Positions 7,354 to 14,644 of a DNA stretch of 19,673 nucleotides are shown one piece after another (the first letter of the stretch is position 1; each line of letters starts with the position of its first letter). The position numbers and the translations under genes are program-made. Below the pieces are notes generated by a model. The model saw only the letters and a program-made list of their open reading frames with translations. It had not been told where the DNA came from and ran no database searches. Origin of the DNA: JAUXLW01 sp964195005 (lineage in GTDB: Bacteria > Actinomycetota > Acidimicrobiia > Spongiisociales > SHLN01); assembly GCA_964195005.1 (NCBI GenBank), contig CAXMOO010000055.1, positions 1 through 19,673 on the forward strand, given 5' to 3'.

Positions 7354-7431
7354 TACCCCTCCTCAGAGGAGCCCACGCCAAAAGAAGCGTCTTCGTGCCC
7401 TCACCCTCAAACGTCACCGTCGCCTCGGCCT
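7354..7431 (-). pseudogene. Duplicated fragment of the pcrA 3' end
   Basis: Bases 7361-7431 are identical to 7525-7595, the last part of pcrA, over 71 nt at an offset of 164. The similarity goes on through the stop-codon region with one base missing (7354-7360). Read on the minus strand it encodes AEATVTFEGEG and TKTLLLAWAPLR, the final PcrA residues, but the deletion removes the stop. There is no start codon or upstream domain, so this is a non-functional copy lying 85 nt beyond the intact pcrA stop. Confidence 0.75.
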
Positions 7432-7448
7432 ACCTCTGGCTCTTCGTA

Positions 7449-7465
7449 GCTGCCCTACGGGCAGC
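7449..7465. terminator. Second hairpin downstream of pcrA
   Basis: Perfect 7-bp stem GCTGCCC-TAC-GGGCAGC with a 3-nt loop, 50 nt past the pcrA stop and 12 nt beyond the first hairpin. No T-run follows. Confidence 0.4.
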
Positions 7466-7477
7466 CCTGATCACAAT

Positions 7478-7503
7478 GTTGACGGGGCCCCAGCCCCATC
7501 AAC
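7478..7503 (-). terminator. Strong hairpin just after pcrA, probable terminator
   Basis: In the minus-strand RNA, GUUGAUGGGGC pairs with GCCCCGUCAAC around the loop UGGG, giving 11 bp with a single G-U pair. In plus-strand RNA the same position would be a C-A mismatch, so the structure suits transcription coming from pcrA. It begins 12 nt after the stop. There is no U-tract, as is common for actinobacterial terminators. Confidence 0.5.
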
Positions 7504-7515
7504 CAGCCGAGGCGC

Positions 7516-9702
7516 CTACCCCTTCCTCAGAGGAGCCCACGCCAAAAGAAGCGTCTTCGTGCCCTCACCCTCAAACGTCACCGTCGCCTCGGCCTTATCC
7601 CCGGCGCCTTCCACCGACAGCACTGTGCCGCGGCCCCAGTGGTCGTGGATGACAGTCTCGCCGGCCCGCACATCCCCCAGGGGTTGAGGCCGGTTGTCCG
7701 TCACCTGCCGGGCCGGCCTGGTCTCTTCCTTCTCTATGAGCCCGTCGGGGATCTCGCGCAGGAACCGGCTCGGACCGTTGAAGTTGGGAGCCCCCCACAG
7801 GGACCGTTGAGTTGCGTTCACGAGAAAGAGTCTGTGCTGGGCTCGAGTGATCCCCACATAGAACAGCCGTCGCTCTTCTTCCATCTCAGCCGGCTCCCCC
7901 AGCGAACGGATGTGAGGGAACACCCCATCTTCGAGCCCGACCACGAAGATCACGGGGAACTCGAGACCCTTGGCGTTGTGCAGAGTCATGAGGGTGACAG
8001 GGCCGGTGTGGGCGTTCTCCTCCATCTCGTCGACCTCGTTCACAAGGCTGACTGTTTCCAAGAACATCTGCAGCTTCTCCAGACCTCCGAGCTCCACCCA
8101 GGGCACTCCCTGGGCGTTCTCCCTCCCGGGACCACTCTCCTCGAACTCCTCGGCAATTGAGAGAATCTCCTTCAGGTTCTCAACTCGGCCCAAGGCCTCA
8201 ATCGAGCGCTCCGATTCCAGAGCATCCACCAGGCCGCTGTCGGCCAGGACCGCCTCCATGGCGGCGCGGGGCCCGGCCTCGGCCTTCTCGCGCAAATAGT
8301 CGATGAGCCCGAGAAACTCGCTGATTGATTTAGCAGCCCGGCTAGAGACCTTTTCGTTGTTGTTGACCTTGAGCAGGGCGTCATGAAAGCTGATCCCCTC
8401 AGCCTGGGCAAACCGGTCGAGGTGCCCCACAGTCGTGTCACCGATACCCCGTTTGGGAGTATTCAGTACCCGCTTGAGCGCCACCTGATCGTCCGGGTTC
8501 ACCAGTACCTGCAGGTAGCCAAAGCCGTCCTTCACCTCCCGGCGCTCATAGAACTTGGTGCCACCGACCACCTGATAAGGAATGCCGTAGCGGACAAATA
8601 TCTCCTCCAACACTCGGCTCTGGGCATTGGTGCGATAGAAAATCGCCACATCCCTGGTGTTGAATCCCTCCTCCTCGAGCTCGCCGATCTTCTCTGCCAC
8701 ATAGGCGGCTTCGTCGCGCTCGTCGTCCGCCTCGTACATGCGAACCTTGTGCCCCTCCCCGGCATCGGTCCACAGATGCTTGGGCTGGCGACCGGGGTTG
8801 TTGGCAATGACCGAATTGGCGGCGTCGAGGATGTTCTGAGTCGATCGGTAGTTCTGTTCCAACAGGACGATCTTGGCGTCGGGGTAATCACGCTCGAACT
8901 CAATGATGTTGCGGATGTTGGCGCCGCGAAAGGCATAGATGCTCTGGTCAGAATCGCCAACCACGCACAGGTTGCCATGTTTTTCGGCAAGCAACTTGAC
9001 GAACATGTATTGGGCGTGGTTCGTGTCCTGGTACTCGTCCACGAGGATGTAACGGAAGCGGTCCTGGTAGAAGCTGAGGACGTCGGGGAAGGCTGCGAGC
9101 AGCTCGACCGTGACCTTGAGAAGGTCATCGAAATCCATGGCCGACGCTTCCAACAAGCGCTGCTGATAGAGCCGGTAGACCTCGGAAACCTGCTCGTGAA
9201 AGTATCCGCTCCCCTGGGAAGCGAAAGTCTCATGATCGATTAGTTCATTCTTGGCGTTGCCGATGGCGGCACGGATGCCCCGGGGAGGAAATCGCTTGGT
9301 ATCCAGGTCGAGATCTCGCAGGCAATAGGTGATCAGCCGCAGCGAGTCGGCGGCGTCATAGATGGAGAACGACGATTTGAACCCCAGGCGCCCTGCCTCG
9401 CGTCGGAGGATCCGCACACACGCCGAATGGAATGTAGAAACCCACATGGACTGGACGACAGGGCCCACCAGCTGCCCAACTCGCTCTTTCATCTCATTGG
9501 CAGCCTTGTTGGTAAAAGTGATCGCCAATATCTGATAGGGAGAGACCCCGACATCCTCAATCAGATGAGCGATGCGATACGTGAGCACCCGGGTCTTGCC
9601 AGAGCCGGCTCCGGCGACAACAAGAACCGGACCATCGGTGGCCGCCACCCCTTCGCGCTGCGAAGGGTTGAGATCGGCGAAAAGGGCAGACTCCACGGAC
9701 AT
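7516..9702 (-). CDS. pcrA: ATP-dependent DNA helicase PcrA/UvrD (superfamily 1)
   Basis: 3'-5' helicase of nucleotide-excision repair, replication-fork rescue and removal of recombinase. 728 aa, normal for the family. Seen: Q motif NPSQREG at 12-18, Walker A AGAGSGKT at 30-37, DEYQ Walker B at 222-225, VGDSDQSIYAFRGA near 248-261, TLHNAKGLEFP (motif V) and YVGITRAQ (motif VI). The last ~50 residues, from GETVIHDHWGRGTVL, form the Tudor-like RNA-polymerase-binding tail known from PcrA/UvrD. The start is the ATG at 9702; a TTG at 9720 would add six residues, but TATAAT lies 7 nt before 9702 and overlaps that extension. The 3' end is partly duplicated downstream. Confidence 0.96.
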   Translation of the reverse strand: MSVESALFADLNPSQREGVAATDGPVLVVAGAGSGKTRVLTYRIAHLIEDVGVSPYQILAITFTNKAANEMKERVGQLVGPVVQSMWVSTFHSACVRILRREAGRLGFKSSFSIYDAADSLRLITYCLRDLDLDTKRFPPRGIRAAIGNAKNELIDHETFASQGSGYFHEQVSEVYRLYQQRLLEASAMDFDDLLKVTVELLAAFPDVLSFYQDRFRYILVDEYQDTNHAQYMFVKLLAEKHGNLCVVGDSDQSIYAFRGANIRNIIEFERDYPDAKIVLLEQNYRSTQNILDAANSVIANNPGRQPKHLWTDAGEGHKVRMYEADDERDEAAYVAEKIGELEEEGFNTRDVAIFYRTNAQSRVLEEIFVRYGIPYQVVGGTKFYERREVKDGFGYLQVLVNPDDQVALKRVLNTPKRGIGDTTVGHLDRFAQAEGISFHDALLKVNNNEKVSSRAAKSISEFLGLIDYLREKAEAGPRAAMEAVLADSGLVDALESERSIEALGRVENLKEILSIAEEFEESGPGRENAQGVPWVELGGLEKLQMFLETVSLVNEVDEMEENAHTGPVTLMTLHNAKGLEFPVIFVVGLEDGVFPHIRSLGEPAEMEEERRLFYVGITRAQHRLFLVNATQRSLWGAPNFNGPSRFLREIPDGLIEKEETRPARQVTDNRPQPLGDVRAGETVIHDHWGRGTVLSVEGAGDKAEATVTFEGEGTKTLLLAWAPLRKG

Positions 9703-9709
9703 GGGGCGG

Positions 9710-9715
9710 ATTATA
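9710..9715 (-). promoter_or_regulatory. Leaderless -10 box for pcrA
   Basis: A perfect TATAAT on the minus strand, 7 nt before the pcrA ATG, with CCGCCCC as the spacer and no Shine-Dalgarno. Transcription starting 6-7 nt after the box would begin at the A of the ATG. This is the clearest of the leaderless promoters in the window. Confidence 0.6.
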
Positions 9716-9753
9716 CGCAACCCCCCGGCCCCGAATTGCAGCCGTGTTATTTA

Positions 9754-9815
9754 AGAGCAAGAAGCAGAAAGCAGGAAGCGAAGATTCTTGCTTAATGCTT
9801 ATTGCTGGTTGCTCT
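9754..9815. repeat. Inverted repeat built from tandem 7-mers between the response regulator and pcrA
   Basis: The left arm is four heptamers (AGCAAGA, AGCAGAA, AGCAGGA, AGCGAAG; 9756-9783). The right arm is four complementary-type heptamers (TTGCTTA, ATGCTTA, TTGCTGG, TTGCTCT; 9788-9815). Reverse-complemented, the arms agree at roughly three quarters of positions with a short loop, so the RNA could fold into a long, imperfect stem. It starts 2 nt after the response-regulator stop and could terminate or stabilise that transcript. It is much richer in A/T than its surroundings. Confidence 0.6.
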
Positions 9816-9817
9816 CT

Positions 9818-10822
9818 TCAGTCGAAGAGCGAGCTGAGTGAGGTGCGGGCCTCTTGCTCGAGCATCTTCTGATAGTGGCGAGCCGAATCGACGACGGTTG
9901 CCACGTGGGGCTCGATTGTGCGCAGGGTTCGCTCGGGGGCATCGGTGAAGGTGTCTTCACGCTGAGAGGCGAGAAACAGAACACCGACCACTTCACCGCG
10001 CGACCACAGAGGTGCAACTGCAGTGGAGGGCCAACCCTTGATGACTGCTTCCGGCGAGTCGTCGAGGATCTCGTCTTCGCTGGTCCCACCCGTGAACGAG
10101 ACCTGGAGGTCCTCGATAGTTACGTCGGCGGTGGTGAACTGGCGGCAGCGAAGCGCGGCCAGGGAGCGGAACTCATCGAAGTCGCCGACTGAGATGGTCC
10201 GCTCAAACCGAACCAACAGTCGGCGCTCCTTAGGCAGAACGATGGCCGACCCGTCAAAATCGATCAAACGATGCAAGATACTGAGCGTCTCGGCGACGGT
10301 GGCGTCGAGGTCCATTGCCCTAACCCCCACCCCGACGATGTCGTTGACAATGGTGGCTTCGAAGAGTTTCCGGTCTAAGACTTCGCAAACGCGGCTGAGA
10401 ACATCGGACTCGTCAAGAGACTGGGCACGGGGCTCTTGCCGGCCCATGTCGGATAGGGCCCGGCTGGCCAGGGCGGACTGGATGGCATCCAGCAGCTCGT
10501 CGCCCATCGACTCCTTGGTGAGGTAACCATCGGCGCCAGAGCGTTGACCCCAGTAGCGGTCCTCGGCCGACTCACGGCCCGTCAGGATCAGAACCGGGAT
10601 GTGGCGGGAAGCGGGATCCTCTTTGATGAGGCGACAGACGACGTATCCGTGCAGCTTGGGCATCTGAATATCCAGCAGCACGAGATCGGGGTTGTCCTGG
10701 TAGAAGCGCTGAACAGCTTCCAAGCCATCCATTGCAATCACGACTTCATAACCGGATTGCTCCAGGAGCTTCCGGAGGGCAGTAACCAGCACGGGGCTGT
10801 CGTCGGCGATAAGCACTTTCAT
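9818..10822 (-). CDS. Response regulator with receiver and GAF domains
   Basis: 334 aa. Residues 1-120 are a receiver domain: acidic pair D7-D8, phospho-acceptor D51 in LLDIQMP, T81, and K103 in YLTKES. Residues ~135-170 look helical (DVLSRVCEVLDRKLFEA). Residues ~175-320 resemble a GAF sensor domain, with typical APLWSRGEVVGVLFLAS near its end. There is no DNA-binding, GGDEF, EAL or phosphatase output, so signalling is likely through protein contact or as a phosphate relay. Its ATG overlaps the stop of the hybrid kinase by 4 nt (ATGA), so the two are translated together and the kinase is the probable phosphodonor. The GAF ligand is unknown. Confidence 0.85.
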   Translation of the reverse strand: MKVLIADDSPVLVTALRKLLEQSGYEVVIAMDGLEAVQRFYQDNPDLVLLDIQMPKLHGYVVCRLIKEDPASRHIPVLILTGRESAEDRYWGQRSGADGYLTKESMGDELLDAIQSALASRALSDMGRQEPRAQSLDESDVLSRVCEVLDRKLFEATIVNDIVGVGVRAMDLDATVAETLSILHRLIDFDGSAIVLPKERRLLVRFERTISVGDFDEFRSLAALRCRQFTTADVTIEDLQVSFTGGTSEDEILDDSPEAVIKGWPSTAVAPLWSRGEVVGVLFLASQREDTFTDAPERTLRTIEPHVATVVDSARHYQKMLEQEARTSLSSLFD

Positions 10823-13020
10823 TGGGCTTGGGCCTCGGTAGTTTTATCGGCCGCTTCAAGCAGAGATTGAAGGGTTGACATGAGGGCTCCCTCACGAAAA
10901 TCTGCCTTGTCGAAGTAGGCATTTACTCCCGCTGCTTTGGCCCTTTCCTGGTCAACCTTCTCAGCGACGGCCGACATCATGATGATCGGCAGGTTGCCAA
11001 AGCTGCTCCGCACCTCATCCACAAGCGAAATACCGTCTGACCCCGGCATTGAATAGTCGACAACTAGGGCATCGACAGTTCCCTTCGAGAGAAGATCGAT
11101 GGCTTCGGCAGTTGATCCTGCCACTATCGTCTCGAATCCCCCGGCTGCCAGTGAGCCGGCAACGATCTGTCGGACTCCCGGTGAATCGTCGACTATCAGG
11201 ACCACCGGTAACCGCTCAAGAGGACCGGTACGACGCGCCCGGCTGGCCTCACCGAGCGAGTTGGCATCGAGCATTAATGCGATCTCCCCGGCACCGAGCA
11301 GCGCAGCTCCCGTCACCAGGTCGGACCCGGAGACCAACGGCCCGAGGCCCTTGGACGCCACTTCGCGAACTCCGACTACGGCCGAAACGCCCAAAGCGGC
11401 AGGACCGGACTGGGTGGCCAACACAACGACCTCTCGCATCGTTTCGGTATCACCCAGGCCCGCCGCGGCAGCGAACGAGCTCAAAGGGAGAGCGCCTTCC
11501 CTCCAAACAATTTCGGTTTTGCCGGCCAGCGTGACTTGATCGGATTCCTCTATCAGAAAATGATCGAGAACAGCCGGGTCGGCTATGCCCCACCTACGGC
11601 CGGCAGCTTCGACGATGAGCGCACGCTGCAGGCTCTGAAACGCCGGAACGGTGATAGTTATCGACGTTCCTTCCTCCGGGTCTGTCTCGAGGTTCACTGT
11701 GCCGCCCATGTCCCGGACAAGCTGGCTGATGACCTTGAAACCCTGCCCACTACCGCTCAGCTCGCTGTGAGTTGGTGAGGTGCTGATTCCGTCATAGAAC
11801 AAGACCTTGCGCAAGTCCTCCTCCGTCGGCTCTTCGTCGCCACTCAACAGCCCGCGAACTTTGGCCGCCTGAGCTACCGCCCGCCACTCAATCCCAGCCC
11901 CATCATCGGCGACCGTGATACTGAGGTGTCCATCGTTGCTCTCGGCGGCTACAGAGAGCGTGCCGGTGGCCGCTTTGCCCGCCGCAATTCTCACCTCGGG
12001 ACGCTCGATCCCGTGTTCGACGGCGTTGACTATGAGGTTCCGAAGGGCATCGGCCATCCTGTCGAGGATCTGCAAGTCGACCTCAATGTCATCGTCAATG
12101 ATCTCCAGCCGGATCTCTTTTCCAGTCTTCTTGGAAAGGAAGCGCACCAACCCCGGCACTGTGCCGGTGACGGTGGAGAGAGGCACTGCGATGAGGGCCA
12201 CGGCCTGATCCTGTATCTCAACGACTGCCTCATTCAAGTCGGCCACCACGCGCTCCCAACTGGTGGACAAGGCGGCGATCTCGCCGGCGCTAGAGGTGGC
12301 GGCCATACGAAGCGCCTCGAGCGCCTCGGACAACACTTCGCTATCAAGGCGCAATTCGGCAACGCGGTTGATCAAGCGGTACAGCTTCGAGGTCTCGACT
12401 GCGGTGGTCTCGCCGCTGGTATGAGGCTCAGACGCGGCCAGCAAGCCTCCAAGGTTGCCGACATTGGGATTCACCGGCGGATCTTCACCCTTTGTGCCCG
12501 CAATCACTGTGAGCTCCGGCTTCTCCCTTACTGCTGATTCCATGCGAATCGTCGGGGCTGGAAGCTCGGCCGCCGCTGCCCCGGGCGCCGGTCCTTCGTT
12601 TGCCTCGGTCCGAGCTGGTGGAGTCGTCGCGTCCAGAACCGGTGCTCCGCCTTCGATTAGAGCCCGGAGTGCAGCACTCAACTCGGGCGTTCCTTCATCA
12701 GGGTGAGCATCGACGGCCGCAAGTAACTGTTGGCTAATAGCCAGGAAGTGCCGACCCAGATCGGCGGTCGGATCAAGGTCGTGGTCTATTACCGCCTTCC
12801 AGTCGGACTCAAGCCGGGCACCCGCATCGGCGATGGCGTTGAATCCCATTACCCGGGCGGTGCCCTTGACAGTGTGCGCTTCACGCATCGAATCAGACGT
12901 GATCTCGGTTGTGAGGGTCCCGGCAATCATTGCCTCCGCTCCGGCGACCAAACGCGGAGCGCGATCTTCGATCTCGATACGGAAGACCTGCAGCAATTCC
13001 TCGTCTTGATTCCAGTCCAC
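10819..13020 (-). CDS. CheA-like hybrid histidine kinase (Hpt, kinase, CheW-like, receiver)
   Basis: 733 aa, no membrane segment. In order: Hpt domain 1-105 with phospho-accepting H49 in REAHTVKGTA; a Pro/Ala/Glu-rich linker 110-205; helical dimerisation segment 208-280; HATPase domain 290-460 with N-box NLIVNAVEHGIE (328-339), G1 DDGAGI (372-377) and G2 GSGQG (423-427); CheW-like domain 460-590; receiver 603-725 with D611-D612, phospho-acceptor D655 and K705. This matches CheA-family hybrids used in chemotaxis, twitching or other pathways. No chemoreceptor, CheW, CheR or CheB gene is nearby, so the input is unknown. The start is GTG at 13020 with GGAGAG upstream. It lies 85 nt after guaA and overlaps the REC-GAF regulator by 4 nt. 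Confidence 0.92.
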   Translation of the reverse strand: MDWNQDEELLQVFRIEIEDRAPRLVAGAEAMIAGTLTTEITSDSMREAHTVKGTARVMGFNAIADAGARLESDWKAVIDHDLDPTADLGRHFLAISQQLLAAVDAHPDEGTPELSAALRALIEGGAPVLDATTPPARTEANEGPAPGAAAAELPAPTIRMESAVREKPELTVIAGTKGEDPPVNPNVGNLGGLLAASEPHTSGETTAVETSKLYRLINRVAELRLDSEVLSEALEALRMAATSSAGEIAALSTSWERVVADLNEAVVEIQDQAVALIAVPLSTVTGTVPGLVRFLSKKTGKEIRLEIIDDDIEVDLQILDRMADALRNLIVNAVEHGIERPEVRIAAGKAATGTLSVAAESNDGHLSITVADDGAGIEWRAVAQAAKVRGLLSGDEEPTEEDLRKVLFYDGISTSPTHSELSGSGQGFKVISQLVRDMGGTVNLETDPEEGTSITITVPAFQSLQRALIVEAAGRRWGIADPAVLDHFLIEESDQVTLAGKTEIVWREGALPLSSFAAAAGLGDTETMREVVVLATQSGPAALGVSAVVGVREVASKGLGPLVSGSDLVTGAALLGAGEIALMLDANSLGEASRARRTGPLERLPVVLIVDDSPGVRQIVAGSLAAGGFETIVAGSTAEAIDLLSKGTVDALVVDYSMPGSDGISLVDEVRSSFGNLPIIMMSAVAEKVDQERAKAAGVNAYFDKADFREGALMSTLQSLLEAADKTTEAQAQ

Positions 13021-13105
13021 AGAGCTCTCCGGTGGGGACTAGACATTTATCGGTCCGGTTGGTGGCTTCCTTGAGAGCAAACGGCCCGGGAGACGTATCT
13101 GCCGA

Positions 13106-14644
13106 CTACTCCCACTCGATCGTGGCCGGAGGCTTGGAAGAGACGTCGTAGGTGACGCGGTTTACGCCCTCCACTTCGTTGATCACCCGGGTGGAGATCG
13201 CCTCCAACACCTCATACGGCAGACGAGCCCAGTCTGCCGTCATGGCGTCATCAGACACCACCGCCCGCACTATCAGCGGATGGGCATACGTCCGCTCATC
13301 CCCCTGGATTCCCACCGTGCGAATGGCCGCCAGCACACCGAAAGACTGCCAGACATCGCGGTAGAGTCCGGCCCGGCGGATCTCCTCCAAAATGATGTGG
13401 TCCGCCGCACGGAGCATCACCAAACGCTCCCTGGTCACCTCACCCACGATCCGAATGGCCAATCCCGGCCCGGGGAAAGGCTGGCGCCAGACAATCTCAT
13501 CCGGGAGCCCGAGCTCCTCCCCAACCGCTCTCACCTCGTCCTTGAAAAGGTCCTTGAGCGGCTCGACCAGCTCGAATTGCATATCGTCTGGCAAGCCCCC
13601 GACGTTGTGGTGGCTCTTGATTCGAGCGGCATCTTTGGTTCCAGACTCGATGATGTCCGGATAGAGCGTGCCTTGCACCAGTACATCAACGTCCTCGAGC
13701 TGCTCGGCGACATCTTCGAACACACGGATGAAGGTGGCGCCAATGATCTTGCGCTTGGATTCAGGGTCGGTCACCCCCTCGAGGGCATCGAGAAACCGGT
13801 CGGTGGCGTCCACGTGAATCAGGTTGGTGGAGAAGACCCTTTCGAATGTCTCCACCACTTGCTCGGCCTCCCCAGAACGCAGCAGCCCATGGTCGATGAA
13901 CACACAACTGAGCTCATCTCCGACCGCTTTGTGGACCAGCGCCGCCGCGACTGCCGAGTCCACCCCGCCTGACAACCCGCAGATCACTTTTCGATCGCCT
14001 ACCTGCGCGCGGATCCGCTCGATAGCCCGCTCGATAATTGAGACATGAGTCCAGCTGGGTCTGGCATCCACGACCTCGAAAAGGAACCGCTTCAACAGGT
14101 CCTGGCCCCGGGGGGTATGTGAAACCTCGGGATGAAATTGAACCCCGTAGAGACCTCGACCCGAGTCCTCCATGGCCGCCACCGGCGACCCCGCGGTGCT
14201 GGCAGTCACCGTGAAGCCGGGTGGTGACTTAACAACTGAGTCGGCATGGCTCATCCACACCTGCTGTACGGCTGGAAGCTCGGCGAACAGAGTCGAATCT
14301 TCCCCGGCCACGGTGAGATCGGCCCCGCCGTATTCGCCCGCTTCGGTTCTCTCCACCACCCCGCCCAGGCCTTGCGCGAGTAGCTGATGGCCGTAGCAGA
14401 TTCCCAGGATCGGAATCCCGAGGTCGAAGAAGGCCGGATCGAGACTAAAGGCGTCATCTGCATAGACAGAGGCCGGCCCACCAGACAGGATGATTGCCAG
14501 CGGATTCAGCTCCGCGGCTGCTGCTGCGGTCGTGTCGCGCGGGATAATCCGTGAGTAGACGTGTGCCTCCCGCACGCGGCGGGCAATCAATTGGGCGTAT
14601 TGTGCTCCGAAGTCGACCACCAAGACTTGAGCCACTTCGCTCAT
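13106..14644 (-). CDS. guaA: GMP synthase (glutamine-hydrolysing)
   Basis: Last step of GMP synthesis: XMP + Gln + ATP to GMP. 512 aa (525 in E. coli). Seen: N-terminal class-I amidotransferase with C83 in GICYGHQ and H171/E173 in FHPEV; ATP-pyrophosphatase domain with the P-loop SGGVDS at 225-230; and the C-terminal dimerisation domain ending in KPPATIEWE, the standard GuaA end. The start is the ATG at 14644, which shares one base with the guaB3 stop (TGATG); a TTG one codon earlier is unlikely. It is coupled to guaB3, so XMP production and use are made together. The kinase operon follows after 85 nt without an obvious terminator. Confidence 0.97.
   Translation of the reverse strand: MSEVAQVLVVDFGAQYAQLIARRVREAHVYSRIIPRDTTAAAAAELNPLAIILSGGPASVYADDAFSLDPAFFDLGIPILGICYGHQLLAQGLGGVVERTEAGEYGGADLTVAGEDSTLFAELPAVQQVWMSHADSVVKSPPGFTVTASTAGSPVAAMEDSGRGLYGVQFHPEVSHTPRGQDLLKRFLFEVVDARPSWTHVSIIERAIERIRAQVGDRKVICGLSGGVDSAVAAALVHKAVGDELSCVFIDHGLLRSGEAEQVVETFERVFSTNLIHVDATDRFLDALEGVTDPESKRKIIGATFIRVFEDVAEQLEDVDVLVQGTLYPDIIESGTKDAARIKSHHNVGGLPDDMQFELVEPLKDLFKDEVRAVGEELGLPDEIVWRQPFPGPGLAIRIVGEVTRERLVMLRAADHIILEEIRRAGLYRDVWQSFGVLAAIRTVGIQGDERTYAHPLIVRAVVSDDAMTADWARLPYEVLEAISTRVINEVEGVNRVTYDVSSKPPATIEWE

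Larger units (their letters stand above)
6913..7515. other. Gene-free, hairpin-rich intergenic stretch between pcrA and the Eis-like gene
   Basis: About 600 nt without a credible gene; open frames here include the duplicated pcrA tail read on the wrong strand. Contents: a perfect 9-bp stem CCCCTCCCG / CGGGAGGGG (6972-6980 with 6999-7007); AACAG-TTAG-CTGTT near 7090; a 10-bp stem with one mismatch and loop TTC at 7199-7221; a related half-site CACTTCGTGGGGGAGG at 7335-7350; the pcrA-tail duplicate at 7354-7431; and two terminator-like hairpins at 7449-7465 and 7478-7503. I see no tRNA, no riboswitch that I can name, and no transposase remnant. Confidence 0.7.

Noticed and set aside
6900..7515. 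tRNA or riboswitch in the long intergenic stretch
   Set aside because: No T-loop (GGTTCRA) sequence, CCA-type acceptor pairing or known riboswitch core was found; only simple hairpins are visible.
7361..7595. Possible CRISPR-like or direct-repeat array
   Set aside because: There are only two copies of a 71-bp unit, one of which is coding sequence of pcrA; this is a gene-tail duplication.
7103..7687. Plus-strand open frame of 194 codons with an internal peptide repeat
   Set aside because: The repeated peptide comes from the duplicated pcrA tail read on the wrong strand; the frame also overlaps the intact pcrA 3' end.
8383..9243. Plus-strand open frame of 286 codons
   Set aside because: It is antisense to the helicase core of pcrA, which is intact.
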